A DNA stretch of 46,307 nucleotides from JAZNSB01 sp045590955 (lineage in GTDB: Bacteria > Pseudomonadota > Alphaproteobacteria > RF32 > CAG-239), in NCBI GenBank assembly GCA_045590955.1, contig JAZNSB010000012.1:1-46307 (forward strand), in the 5' to 3' direction. Both the position numbers and the translations under genes were made by a program. Of the stretch, positions 32,584 through 41,445 are shown in pieces (position 1 is the stretch's first letter; every line of letters begins with the position of its first letter). The notes beneath the pieces are model-generated. The model was given only the letters and a program-made list of their open reading frames with translations. It was not told the DNA's origin and searched no databases.

Positions 32584-33624
32584 ATGCTTTCAAATTTAAT
32601 GGGATGGTTGTCTGCAGACATGGCAATTGATTTGGGAACGGCAAATACCTTGGTTCACGTTAAAGGAAAAGGTATTATGCTTAATGAACCATCTGTGGTG
32701 GCAACAGAAGAATATAAAGGAAAAAAACAAGTTTTGGCCGTGGGAACAGAGGCTAAACAAATGTTGGGCAGAACCCCCGGCAACATTAAAGCAATTCGTC
32801 CTTTAACAGATGGTGTGATTGCTGACTTTGAAGTTGCTGAAGAAATGATTAAGTATTTTATCAGAAAAGTTAATAATCACAGAGTATTTTCTTCTCCGAT
32901 GGTGATTATTTGTGTACCTTCCGGTTCTACGGCCGTAGAAAGAAGAGCAATTCAAGAATCTGCAGAAGCAGCAGGCGCAAGAAAAGTTTGGCTTATTGAA
33001 GAGCCAATGGCAGCTGCACTTGGCGCAAGTTTACCGGTTACAGAACCAACAGGTTCTATGGTGGTGGATATTGGTGGTGGAACAACCGAAGTGGCTGTGT
33101 TGTCTTTGGGTGGCATTGTATATTCTCGCTCTGTAAGAGTCGGCGGAGATAAAATGGATGAAGCAATTATTGCCTATATCAGAAGAAACCATAACTTGTT
33201 GGTGGGTGAAAGTTCTGCAGAAAAAATTAAAAAAGAAATCGGTTCTGCTTGCGTGCCTGCAAAAGGTGATGGAAAAACCATGGAAATTAAGGGTAGAGAT
33301 CTTATGAATGGTGTGCCTAAAGAAATTATCATGACAGAAAGACAAGTGGCAGAAGGGTTGGCAGACACGGTTGCTCAGATTGTTGAAGGTGTGAAAGTTG
33401 CTTTGGAACATACTGCGCCGGAATTGGCTGCAGATATTGTGGACAAAGGTATTGTTCTAACCGGAGGCGGAGCTTTGTTGGCAAATTTGGACCAAGTATT
33501 GAGAAATGCAACAGGTTTGCCGGTATCAATTGCTGAAGATCCACTGACTTGTGTGGTAAGAGGTACCGGTCAGGCCTTGGATGAAATGAGAAAATTAAAA
33601 GGCGTTTTATATTCAATGTATTAA
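32584..33624 (+). CDS. mreB: Rod shape-determining actin homologue MreB
   Basis: The 346-residue product has actin-fold ATP-binding motifs: MAIDLGTANTLVHVKGKGI (about residues 14-32), MVVDIGGGTTEVAVLSLGGI (about 158-177) and GIVLTGGGALLANLDQVLRN. It polymerises under the inner membrane and directs side-wall synthesis by RodA-PBP2. The N terminus starts MLSNLMGWLSADMAID, an amphipathic membrane anchor. GGGGAG precedes the ATG. It leads the mreBCD-mrdA-rodA operon, which sets cell shape, so the organism is probably rod-shaped. Confidence 0.98.
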   Translation: MLSNLMGWLSADMAIDLGTANTLVHVKGKGIMLNEPSVVATEEYKGKKQVLAVGTEAKQMLGRTPGNIKAIRPLTDGVIADFEVAEEMIKYFIRKVNNHRVFSSPMVIICVPSGSTAVERRAIQESAEAAGARKVWLIEEPMAAALGASLPVTEPTGSMVVDIGGGTTEVAVLSLGGIVYSRSVRVGGDKMDEAIIAYIRRNHNLLVGESSAEKIKKEIGSACVPAKGDGKTMEIKGRDLMNGVPKEIIMTERQVAEGLADTVAQIVEGVKVALEHTAPELAADIVDKGIVLTGGGALLANLDQVLRNATGLPVSIAEDPLTCVVRGTGQALDEMRKLKGVLYSMY

Positions 33625-33648
33625 TTCCTTTTAAAAGGCAGATGCAAA

Positions 33649-34521
33649 ATGAAACGAAAGAGAAATTTGTTTGTTCATTTAGGTCAGATTAGACTTTTGA
33701 TGCAAAAATTTTCTCTTTTGTTGTTATTTGTGCTTGTCTTTTCTTTGATGCTTTTAGATAAAACAGAAAATGTTATTGCGACACAGGCAAATTCTTTTGC
33801 GGTTAGAGTGATGGCGCCGGTTGTTAATGTTTTGGTAAAGCCGGCAAATTTTTTTGCAGATGCTTATAAACACGTGGTAAATTTTGGTAAAACTTATGAA
33901 GAAAATAAGCAACTGAGAGCAGAAAATTTGGAGCTTTTGGTAATTAAAGGCAGAGTTACCGCTTTGGAAATTGAAAACAAAATACTTTCACAATTGTCAA
34001 ATTTTATTACTCCTGACGAGGTTTCTTTTGTAACCGCAAAAGTTTTGGCTGAAGAAAGTGATGCTTTTGCTCATTCTTTACTTGCGTATGTTGGAGAAAA
34101 CACTGAAGTAAAAAAAGGACATGTGGTTATGTCTGATAAAGGTGTAGTTGGAAGAATTGATAAAATTGCCGGAAAATATGCAAAAATTATTTTAGCCACA
34201 GATATTAACTCTAAAATACCCGTGTTGGTGGAACGCACAAGAGTAAAAGGAATGCTTTCCGGAGATAATACTCCTTTACCAAAAATGGATTTTTTGCCAC
34301 TGGATGCCGAACTTACTGTGGGAGATATTGTTATAACATCGGGAGTGGCAGGCGTTTTTCCTGCCGGATTGCCAATAGGAAAAATTGTCAGTGTAGAAAA
34401 ACATAATGTAAGAATTAAAATGTTTAGCGCAATTGACAGGTTGGAATATGTGAAAATCATCAATTATGATCTTGATGGATTAATAGATGAAAGCAAGAAA
34501 GAAGTGGTTGATGAAAAGTGA
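33649..34521 (+). CDS. mreC: Rod shape-determining protein MreC
   Basis: The 290-residue product has a cytoplasmic basic N terminus, one membrane segment (LLLLFVLVFSLMLL, about residues 24-37), a coiled coil (about 75-110) and the beta-rich periplasmic domain with DKGVVGRIDKIAGKYAKIIL, GDIVITSGVAGVFPAGLPIG and KIVSVEKHNVRIKM. MreC activates PBP2 in the elongasome. The start has GG inside a palindrome (CCTTTTAAAAGG, 33627-33638) that could hide the ribosome binding site. Its end overlaps mreD by 11 bases. Confidence 0.95.
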   Translation: MKRKRNLFVHLGQIRLLMQKFSLLLLFVLVFSLMLLDKTENVIATQANSFAVRVMAPVVNVLVKPANFFADAYKHVVNFGKTYEENKQLRAENLELLVIKGRVTALEIENKILSQLSNFITPDEVSFVTAKVLAEESDAFAHSLLAYVGENTEVKKGHVVMSDKGVVGRIDKIAGKYAKIILATDINSKIPVLVERTRVKGMLSGDNTPLPKMDFLPLDAELTVGDIVITSGVAGVFPAGLPIGKIVSVEKHNVRIKMFSAIDRLEYVKIINYDLDGLIDESKKEVVDEK

Positions 34522-35029
34522 TGTAAAAGAAAATCTGATTGTATATGTAAAACACACCACCCCGTTGTTGGTGTCTTTGTTTTTATTGATTATGTCTTAT
34601 TTTTCAATGGGTGCTACCGTCTCAAATGATATTAAACCTTGTTTGGGTTTAATATGTATATATTTTTGGATGATATACAGGCAAGATATTTTCGGATTGG
34701 CGAGTGTTTTTATTTTAGGTTTTGTAAATGATATTATCAGCACGGCTCCGTTTGGAACAAATTTGTTTGAGGTTTTGTTGTTGTATGTTTTAATTAATAA
34801 TTTTTATAAGTTTATTAACGGAAAATCTTTTTTGGTCGTTTGGTGTGGTTTTGCTGTGTTGGCTTTGGCTGTGATGCTTTCTAAGTGGCTGTTGATATCT
34901 GTGTACTATGCACAGTTTTTGCCGTTGCATGTGTTGATGTTTTCTTTTTTTATGACTGTTGCATTTTATCCGTTAATAAGTCTGGTAAATTCTTTTGTTT
35001 CCGAAAAAATTATTGGAGATGAAGAATGA
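34511..35029 (+). CDS. mreD: Rod shape-determining protein MreD
   Basis: The 172-residue product is a very hydrophobic inner-membrane protein with about five membrane segments (for instance LLVSLFLLIMSYFSMGA and VLMFSFFMTVAFYPLISLV) and the conserved region YRQDIFGLASVFILGFVNDI, followed by TAPFGTNLF, that marks MreD. The family is poorly conserved, so position between mreC and mrdA carries much of the call. The ATG at 34511 has AAAGAAG upstream; the in-frame ATG at 34487 is an alternative that adds eight residues. It overlaps mrdA by four bases (ATGA). Confidence 0.92.
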   Translation: MKSDVKENLIVYVKHTTPLLVSLFLLIMSYFSMGATVSNDIKPCLGLICIYFWMIYRQDIFGLASVFILGFVNDIISTAPFGTNLFEVLLLYVLINNFYKFINGKSFLVVWCGFAVLALAVMLSKWLLISVYYAQFLPLHVLMFSFFMTVAFYPLISLVNSFVSEKIIGDEE

Positions 35030-36864
35030 ATAGAGATAACGATAAAGGTAAAATTCTAATTGCCAGAACAATGATTTTGATGCTGGTGGAGTTGCTTGTT
35101 TTCTTGGTTATTTTATGCAGAATATACTATTTGCAAGTTTATCAGGCAGATAAATATGCAACCATGGCCGATGAAAATAGAATTTCTACAAGATTAATTA
35201 TTCCGCCCAGAGGAATAATTACAGACAGAAACGGAATACAGTTGGCAAATAATCAGCAAAATTTCCAAGCATTGTTAATTGCGGAACAGGCAGTAAATGT
35301 AAAACAAACAATAGAAACGTTTAAAAAAATAATGCCACTTACGGAACATGAGGAAGAAAAAATATATAAAGATTTAAAACGTAAGAAAAAATTTATGCCG
35401 GTAAAAATAAAAGATAATCTTAAATGGGATGAAGTGGCTAAAATTCAATTGAATGCACCTGATTTGCCGGGAATTTTTATTGATGAAGGACTAACAAGAT
35501 ATTATCCGTTGGCAGAAAAAACCGCCCACGTTGTCGGATATGTTTCTTCTGTTTCCGATAAAGATGTAATAGACGATCCAATGTTGGAAATGCCGGGTTT
35601 TAAAATTGGTAAAACCGGAATGGAAAAGTTTTTTGAAAAAAAATTACGAGGCAATGGCGGTAGCTTGAAATTAGAGGTAAATGCATATGGCCGAATAATG
35701 AAACAAATAGAAAGAATTGACGGAAAAGCAGGAGATAATATAAAGCTGACTTTAGATGCCAGATTGCAAGAAACTGCTTTTGATGCTTTTGGACAAGAAA
35801 GCGGAGCTGCAGTGTTGTTGGATGTTCATACGGGAGAAATTTTAGCATTTGTTTCCGCACCGTCTTTTGATGCAAATAAAATGTCTCAGGGAATGTCAGG
35901 ACAAGAGTGGAATGAACTTATGAACAATGAAAAAAAACCATTGAACAATAAGGCAATATCAGGTCTGTATTCTCCGGGTTCTACTTTTAAAATGCTGGTG
36001 GCTTTGGCCGGGCTTGAAAATGCTGTAATTAAGGCGGCAACCCATGTTTTTTGTAACGGAAAAATGGAGTTTGGAAACCATTTATTCCATTGTTGGAAAG
36101 ATGAAGGTCACGAACATACAAATTTAATAGAAGCTTTAAAGCATTCTTGCGATATTTTCTTTTATGAAATTTCTCAAAGAATTGGAATTGATGAAATTGC
36201 AAGGTTTGCAAGAATGTTTGGTTTGGGGCAGATACATAATGTGGGATTGGAAAATGAAAAAAAGGGAATTATTCCTGATAAAAATTGGAAAATGGCCACA
36301 CATAAAGATAAATGGCAACAAGGAGAAACTCTTATTGCAGGAATTGGACAGGGATATATTTTAACAAATCCTTTGCAACTTGCCGTAATGACAGCAAGAC
36401 TGGTAAATGGCGGATATGAAATAAAGCCTACATTTTTGCCTTTGTCTCAAAATCAAAAAGAAAAAATTAAAAAAATAAATGTTTCAAACTATAATTTAGA
36501 ACTCATAAAAAAGGGTATGTTTGCCGTTGTAAATGAAAAAGAAGGAACTGCTTATTGGTCCAGATTTAATGTTAACGGTCAAAAAATGGCAGGTAAAACC
36601 GGAACTACTCAGGTTAGAAGAATTTCTCTGAAAGAAAGACAAACAGGAGTGCTTAAACAGGAAGAGCTGCCTTGGAAATTAAGAAATCATGCGTTGTTTG
36701 TAGGCTATGCTCCGGCACAGAACCCTAAATATGCATTGGCCGTTTTGGTAGAACACGGTGGTGGCGGTTCTACCGTGGCAGCTCCAATAGCAAAAAAAAT
36801 ACTGATGGAAGCCATACAACTGGATCCGACAAAACAGATTTTGGAGGCAACTGATGGATTATAA
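35026..36864 (+). CDS. mrdA: Penicillin-binding protein 2 (peptidoglycan transpeptidase)
   Basis: The 612-residue product is a class B PBP. It has a membrane anchor (MILMLVELLVFLVILCRIYY, about residues 16-35), the dimerisation domain with LIIPPRGIITDRNGIQLANN, and the transpeptidase domain with the serine motif SPGSTFKML (about 322-330), the second motif SCD in KHSCDIFFYE, and KTGTTQVRR. It makes side-wall crosslinks with RodA. Its length is that of other alphaproteobacterial PBP2 proteins. Its end overlaps rodA by 11 bases. Confidence 0.97.
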   Translation: MNRDNDKGKILIARTMILMLVELLVFLVILCRIYYLQVYQADKYATMADENRISTRLIIPPRGIITDRNGIQLANNQQNFQALLIAEQAVNVKQTIETFKKIMPLTEHEEEKIYKDLKRKKKFMPVKIKDNLKWDEVAKIQLNAPDLPGIFIDEGLTRYYPLAEKTAHVVGYVSSVSDKDVIDDPMLEMPGFKIGKTGMEKFFEKKLRGNGGSLKLEVNAYGRIMKQIERIDGKAGDNIKLTLDARLQETAFDAFGQESGAAVLLDVHTGEILAFVSAPSFDANKMSQGMSGQEWNELMNNEKKPLNNKAISGLYSPGSTFKMLVALAGLENAVIKAATHVFCNGKMEFGNHLFHCWKDEGHEHTNLIEALKHSCDIFFYEISQRIGIDEIARFARMFGLGQIHNVGLENEKKGIIPDKNWKMATHKDKWQQGETLIAGIGQGYILTNPLQLAVMTARLVNGGYEIKPTFLPLSQNQKEKIKKINVSNYNLELIKKGMFAVVNEKEGTAYWSRFNVNGQKMAGKTGTTQVRRISLKERQTGVLKQEELPWKLRNHALFVGYAPAQNPKYALAVLVEHGGGGSTVAAPIAKKILMEAIQLDPTKQILEATDGL

Positions 36865-38017
36865 GTATTATGAAGCAGGCATAAAAAGCCAACAGATGAC
36901 CCTAAAAGAAAAAATTTTTAATATAAGTTTTTCTTATGTTATGCTTATTGTATTGTTGGCATCAATAGGAACTTTAATGCTTTATTCCGCAGCAAACGGA
37001 AGTTGGTATCCGTGGGCTATGCCCCATATTATAAGATTTATGGTGGCTTTTGCCATAATGATTGTTTTAGCGCTGGTTGATATTAAATTGATTGTAAAAT
37101 ATAGCTATACTTTTTATTTCATTTCTTTGCTGTTGCTGTTGGCTGTTGAAGTAACAGGACATATAGGAATGGGAGCTCAGCGCTGGATTAATTTTGGGTT
37201 GTTCAGGTTGCAACCGTCAGAGCTGATGAAAATTGCTTTGGTAATGGCTTTGGCAAAGTATTTTCATGGAGCTTCTTTACAAACAATTAAAAGCATAAGA
37301 GGAATAATTTTTCCGCTGATGTTGGCTTTTGTGCCGGCAGTGTTGATTGTAATTCAACCGGATTTGGGAACGTGCTTGTTGTTGTTATTTACAACAGCAA
37401 TAATTATGTTTGTTGTGGGAATTCAATGGTGGAAATTTGCAGCCGTGTTTGTTGCGGCAGTTGGTGCAATGCCTGTGGCTTGGCATTTTTTACATGACTA
37501 TCAAAAAGAAAGAGTGCTGACATTTTTTAATCCGGAAAGAGACCCGCTTGGAGCCGGCTACCATATTATTCAATCTAAAATAGCTTTAGGGTCAGGGGGA
37601 ATTTTCGGAAAAGGATTTTTAAATGGAACGCAAAGCCATCTTAACTTCTTACCTGAAAAACACACCGATTTTATTTTTACAATGTTGTCTGAAGAGTTTG
37701 GAATGATTGGTGCTTACTTTGTGTTGGCAATAAACATATTAATTGTTTTATACGGATATTTTTTTGCAATCAGAAGTGCAAGCTATTATGGAAAATTGTT
37801 GGCAATCGGTTTGGCTACAAATTATTTTTTGTATGTGGCAATTAACATTGCAATGGTTTTGGGCCTTTTACCTGTGGTTGGTATTCCTTTGCCCCTGATA
37901 TCTTATGGCGGAACGGTAATGCTATCTGTGATGGCAAGTTTTGGACTGATTTTAAATGTAAACATTAACAAGAATGTGTTTATGGGAAAAGGTGTGGGCG
38001 ACAGAAATGATTTGTAA
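36854..38017 (+). CDS. mrdB: Peptidoglycan glycosyltransferase RodA (SEDS family)
   Basis: The 387-residue product has about ten membrane segments and SEDS motifs: GAQRWINFGLFRLQPSELMK (about residues 106-125), the catalytic loop region NFLPEKHTDFIFTMLSEEFG (about 263-282) with the Asp needed for polymerase activity, and VGIPLPLISYGGT near the end. RodA polymerises glycan strands with PBP2. Its ATG is inside the end of mrdA. It closes the mre operon; a separate -10 element precedes the next gene. Confidence 0.97.
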   Translation: MDYKYYEAGIKSQQMTLKEKIFNISFSYVMLIVLLASIGTLMLYSAANGSWYPWAMPHIIRFMVAFAIMIVLALVDIKLIVKYSYTFYFISLLLLLAVEVTGHIGMGAQRWINFGLFRLQPSELMKIALVMALAKYFHGASLQTIKSIRGIIFPLMLAFVPAVLIVIQPDLGTCLLLLFTTAIIMFVVGIQWWKFAAVFVAAVGAMPVAWHFLHDYQKERVLTFFNPERDPLGAGYHIIQSKIALGSGGIFGKGFLNGTQSHLNFLPEKHTDFIFTMLSEEFGMIGAYFVLAINILIVLYGYFFAIRSASYYGKLLAIGLATNYFLYVAINIAMVLGLLPVVGIPLPLISYGGTVMLSVMASFGLILNVNINKNVFMGKGVGDRNDL

Positions 38018-38046
38018 TTGTTAGGCTTTTATTTAGAAATTTGTTT

Positions 38047-38052
38047 TATAAT
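38047..38052 (+). promoter_or_regulatory. Candidate -10 element for the EAL-like gene pair
   Basis: A perfect TATAAT lies 31 bases before the next ATG. The -35 region is poor (TTGTTA at 38018-38023 is 23 bases away), so activity is uncertain; read-through from rodA is the alternative. Confidence 0.35.
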
Positions 38053-38082
38053 AAAAAATAGATTTTAGATATTGAGGTAAAA

Positions 38083-39327
38083 ATGGCTTTTTTAAAAGAA
38101 GAAAATTTGTTTGATACGCTACACAGAATCGAAAAAGATTCCAGAGGATATGGCGCAGTTTATGTTGATATATCAAAATTAAAAATAAGATATCAAAAAA
38201 ATGCATTTTTAAATGTTTTAGGTTGCATGTTGGATAATGTAGTAGCAAGTGTGGCAGGAGGAGCCTTTTTATTAAAAAATGATGACGTGGTTTTATTGGG
38301 GCATGATATAGATACCAAAGTTGCGCAAAATGTGTTTCAGGTTCTTAAAGAAGCAGTTGTTTATGAAAAAGATATTGAAAATATGCAAGATTATATAAAA
38401 ATTTATGGTTTTCCAATTGATTTTGATGAATTTCGTACTTTAATGTATGATATTAAAAATTCTCAGCAAAATGCAATTAAAAAACATCCGATAACAGCTT
38501 CTTCTCTGAATAAAGTAATCGGAACTGTAGAAGAAGCAAAAGTTGAAGATATTGTAAAAAGACAACCTGTGTATCAGTTTAATGAAGATGGTTCTAGGAA
38601 ACTTTTGTTTGAAGAATTTTTTGTGGCATTAAAAGATTTGGCAACATTTATGCCGGCAACGGTTGATTTGGAAGCAAACAGATGGTTGTTTTCTTATGTT
38701 ACACAGGCATTGGATAAAAAAACCATGAATTCTTTCTTTAAGTCAGATATTAAAAATTGGCCATCAGGAATTAGTATTAATCTTAATTTGAAATCTGTGT
38801 TTACAAAAGATTTTGTAGAATTTGCAAAGAATTTTTTGAAACAAGGACAACAATTGCATATTGAAATTAATTTATTGGATGCATTTATAAATTTCGGATT
38901 GTTTCAAGAAGCTCAAAAAATTTTGCAAAAAGGCGGACACAAGGTTTTAATTGATGGGCTTACAATTAACATTTTGAAAATGCTGAACATTGATAGTATC
39001 AAACCTGACGAAATTAAGATTTTTTGGGACCCTCAGTGGGAAAAAGATGTTAATAACGAAGTGGTAAAAGATACAATTTCCAGAATGGGTGTCCAAAATG
39101 TGATTTTGGCAAAATGTGACAGCAAAAGAGCTTTAGACTGGGGTAAAGCTTATGGAATTAAAAATTTCCAAGGTCCATATGTTGATGATTTGCAGATAAA
39201 TGCAATTATGAGAGCTTGTCCTGATGCATTAAATTGTACGGCAGAACAATGTTTGAAAAGAAAAAGATTAATTTGCGGAAACATTAGAAAAGAATGCTTA
39301 AATCTACAAATGTTGGAGGGAGAATAA
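38083..39327 (+). CDS. Degenerate EAL-domain-like protein with Cys-rich tail
   Basis: The 414-residue product is cytoplasmic by sequence. Its second half follows the EAL fold order: ISINLNLKSVFTKDFVEFA, then LHIEINLLDAF (place of LEITE), VLIDGLTINILKMLNIDSIK (place of DDFGTG) with KPDEIKI, ILAKCDSKRALDWGKAYGIK and NFQGPYV. The EAL triad, the DDFGTG aspartates and the KxD lysine are not kept, so it should not hydrolyse cyclic-di-GMP. The first half (GYGAVYVDISKLKIRYQKNA, GGAFLLKNDDVVLLG) weakly resembles a GGDEF domain, which is inference. The end has five cysteines (CPDALNCTAEQCLKRKRLIC and then EC). The next gene is its paralogue, four bases further on. Confidence 0.7.
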   Translation: MAFLKEENLFDTLHRIEKDSRGYGAVYVDISKLKIRYQKNAFLNVLGCMLDNVVASVAGGAFLLKNDDVVLLGHDIDTKVAQNVFQVLKEAVVYEKDIENMQDYIKIYGFPIDFDEFRTLMYDIKNSQQNAIKKHPITASSLNKVIGTVEEAKVEDIVKRQPVYQFNEDGSRKLLFEEFFVALKDLATFMPATVDLEANRWLFSYVTQALDKKTMNSFFKSDIKNWPSGISINLNLKSVFTKDFVEFAKNFLKQGQQLHIEINLLDAFINFGLFQEAQKILQKGGHKVLIDGLTINILKMLNIDSIKPDEIKIFWDPQWEKDVNNEVVKDTISRMGVQNVILAKCDSKRALDWGKAYGIKNFQGPYVDDLQINAIMRACPDALNCTAEQCLKRKRLICGNIRKECLNLQMLEGE

Positions 39328-39331
39328 AAGG

Positions 39332-40108
39332 ATGACTCCAGTAGAGAAAAATTTGAAAAAATTAACACCGGAAGTGTTGGATAAAATTCAAAAAGTTTTA
39401 TTGAAAACTGATTTTTCAAGCTTAATCAGAAGACAATCTGTTTCAATTATGGAAACGCTGACAAAACCTCAACCTGTGTTTGATGAAATTTGGGTGGAAA
39501 TTGCAGATTTAAAAGAAATGGTTGCGCCGGAATTTGACCTTAAGTCTGATACTTGGTTGTTTCAACATTTTACAGAAACGTTGGATTGTGGTGTATTAAA
39601 ATGTATTCAAGAAGGAGAAGATTTTTCTTTATCACAAGACATTAGTATCAATCTTAATGTTTCTACGGTGTTGTCAGAAAATTTTGTTCAGTTTGATGAA
39701 AATATTAGTGCGGCAACAGATAAAACAAGCATTATTATTGAAGTTAATTGGCTTGATGTACTCAGTGATATTAAATCTTTTATGTTGGCAAAAACATATT
39801 TGCACAATAAAGGTTACAGAGTGTGTTTGGATGGTGTGCCACCTGATAAGTTGAAGTATTTGAATTTGGAAAATATGGATTTGGACTTTATTAAAATAAT
39901 TTGGAGCCCAACCCTTATGGAAGAAATGAGAAAAATTCCATATTTTACAGATGACGCAACAAAGCGTAAAAGAGGAAGAATAATTTTGTGCAGAATTGAT
40001 GACCAAAGAGCAATTGATGTTGGAAATTCTGTGGGTATAAATTTTTATCAGGGAAGATATATCCAAAAGCTTATTTTTGATGAAAAAGCAAAACAAAAGT
40101 TTATTTAA
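39332..40108 (+). CDS. Second degenerate EAL-like protein, tandem paralogue
   Basis: The 258-residue product aligns with the second half of the preceding protein: DISINLNVSTVLSENFVQFD against DISI-type ISINLNLKSVFTKDFVEFA, VCLDGVPPDKLKYLNLENMD against VLIDGLTINILKMLNIDSIK, and IILCRIDDQRAIDVGNSVGI with NFYQGRYIQKL against ILAKCDSKRALDWGKAYGIK with NFQGPYV. Catalytic EAL residues are missing here too. It lacks the N-terminal half and the cysteine tail of its partner. GGAGGG lies upstream at 39315-39320. It converges with the protease gene and overlaps it by four bases. A role as a non-catalytic adaptor is inference. Confidence 0.72.
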   Translation: MTPVEKNLKKLTPEVLDKIQKVLLKTDFSSLIRRQSVSIMETLTKPQPVFDEIWVEIADLKEMVAPEFDLKSDTWLFQHFTETLDCGVLKCIQEGEDFSLSQDISINLNVSTVLSENFVQFDENISAATDKTSIIIEVNWLDVLSDIKSFMLAKTYLHNKGYRVCLDGVPPDKLKYLNLENMDLDFIKIIWSPTLMEEMRKIPYFTDDATKRKRGRIILCRIDDQRAIDVGNSVGINFYQGRYIQKLIFDEKAKQKFI

Positions 40109-41445
40109 TTTTGTAAAGTTTCATCTTGTAAAATATCTTCAAGTTTTATTTTTAGCGAATCTGATTTTGTTTTTGCAAGGGCTAATCTTGCTTGCTTTTG
40201 TGCGCCTTTAATGTTACCTATATGCAAAAGATATTGTGCAGTGGCATATATGGCATAATCTTCTTGATTTGTATATCCGTATGCTTGGGAAAGTAAATTC
40301 CAGCCGAATGAACTTGGAGCTTCAATTAATGCTTGGTTGAGCAAAACAATAATTTCTTTTGCCAAAGATACAGAAGGTTCGGTTTGCAAAACGGCATGTG
40401 CATAATTGAGTTTGAAAATTGCAGAAGATGGAAGTAATTCAAGGGCTTTTCCATGTGCTATGATTGCTTTTTGTATTTGTCCGGTTTCTTGTAATATCTG
40501 GCCTTTGAATTCATAAAAAAACGGATTTTTTTCATCTTGTAAAATTAATGTGTTTATTTTTTCTAATGCTTTTTGTGCTTGTCCATCTTTGTAAAAAGCA
40601 ATTGCTTGCGCATATTGAGAAGTGATGCTTTGTTCAGACAGCGGGTATTTTGCAAGAGTTTGTTCTTTTGAATGTAAATATGCGTAGATTTTTGCCTGAA
40701 TTATTTGCATCTTTTCTAATAATAATGGGTTGTTTTTGAAGTGATTTTGATTGTTTGAAATTACATCTATTCTTTCTTTTGTTAAAGGATGTGTTGAAAA
40801 ATAATCTGTTTCTACAATGCCGGAAGATTTATTTTGTTGGTTTAATTTTTGCATGAAAGACAAAAATCCGGAAGAAGATATTTGGCTACGGTTTAAAAGG
40901 TCCAAAGCAAACATATCAGCTTGTCTTTCTTCTGCGCTTCTATAAGTATAATAATAATTTAATGCACTGCTGTGTGCTCCGGTTGCCACTGCTAAAGCAA
41001 CAGAAGGGTCTTTGCTGAAAATGGCAGCAGCTCCGGCAATTAATGTTGAAAAAACAGAAACATTGTTTAATTCTTGTGCGGTTAATTTTTGTCTTAAAAT
41101 ATGTCCGCCGGTTATGTGGCCAATTTCATGAGCTATAACAGATTGTATTTCTTCCGGTGTGTGGGCCGCTAAAATGGTGCCCGTATGGATAAAAAGTTGA
41201 TTGCCGTCTGAAACAAAGGCATTTAAAGACGGATCTTCTACAATAAAAATGTTTTGTCTGGAATAAGGTACGTGGGCATTGTTAAATAACGGTTGGAAAA
41301 GCATATCTAAAAAAGTTTGGGTTTCTTCATCAATAATAATTCGTAAAGAATTATCTGCAAAACAAAGAGATGTTTTGCAGATAATTACAAGACAAAGTGC
41401 AAGAAAGTATAATGTTTTTATTTTTTGATTAATTTTTTCCACCAT
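40105..41445 (-). CDS. bepA: Periplasmic M48 metalloprotease, BepA-like
   Basis: The 446-residue product has a cleavable signal peptide (TLYFLALCLVIICKTSLCFA, up to about residue 30), an M48 peptidase domain with the zinc site VIAHEIGHITGGHIL (about residues 104-118) and the third ligand region RSAEERQADMFALDLL, and a C-terminal set of TPR repeats (IAFYKDGQAQKALEKI, LIAPSSFGWN-like). In E. coli BepA helps to assemble or degrade LptD and other outer-membrane proteins. It starts inside the end of rne, overlapping by 28 bases, so it is expressed with rne. Confidence 0.92.
   Translation of the reverse strand: MVEKINQKIKTLYFLALCLVIICKTSLCFADNSLRIIIDEETQTFLDMLFQPLFNNAHVPYSRQNIFIVEDPSLNAFVSDGNQLFIHTGTILAAHTPEEIQSVIAHEIGHITGGHILRQKLTAQELNNVSVFSTLIAGAAAIFSKDPSVALAVATGAHSSALNYYYTYRSAEERQADMFALDLLNRSQISSSGFLSFMQKLNQQNKSSGIVETDYFSTHPLTKERIDVISNNQNHFKNNPLLLEKMQIIQAKIYAYLHSKEQTLAKYPLSEQSITSQYAQAIAFYKDGQAQKALEKINTLILQDEKNPFFYEFKGQILQETGQIQKAIIAHGKALELLPSSAIFKLNYAHAVLQTEPSVSLAKEIIVLLNQALIEAPSSFGWNLLSQAYGYTNQEDYAIYATAQYLLHIGNIKGAQKQARLALAKTKSDSLKIKLEDILQDETLQN

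Noticed and set aside
33627..33638. CCTTTTAAAAGG as a regulatory hairpin before mreC
   Set aside because: The palindrome is only 12 bases, has no loop and could easily occur by chance in A+T-rich DNA; noted in the mreC entry only.
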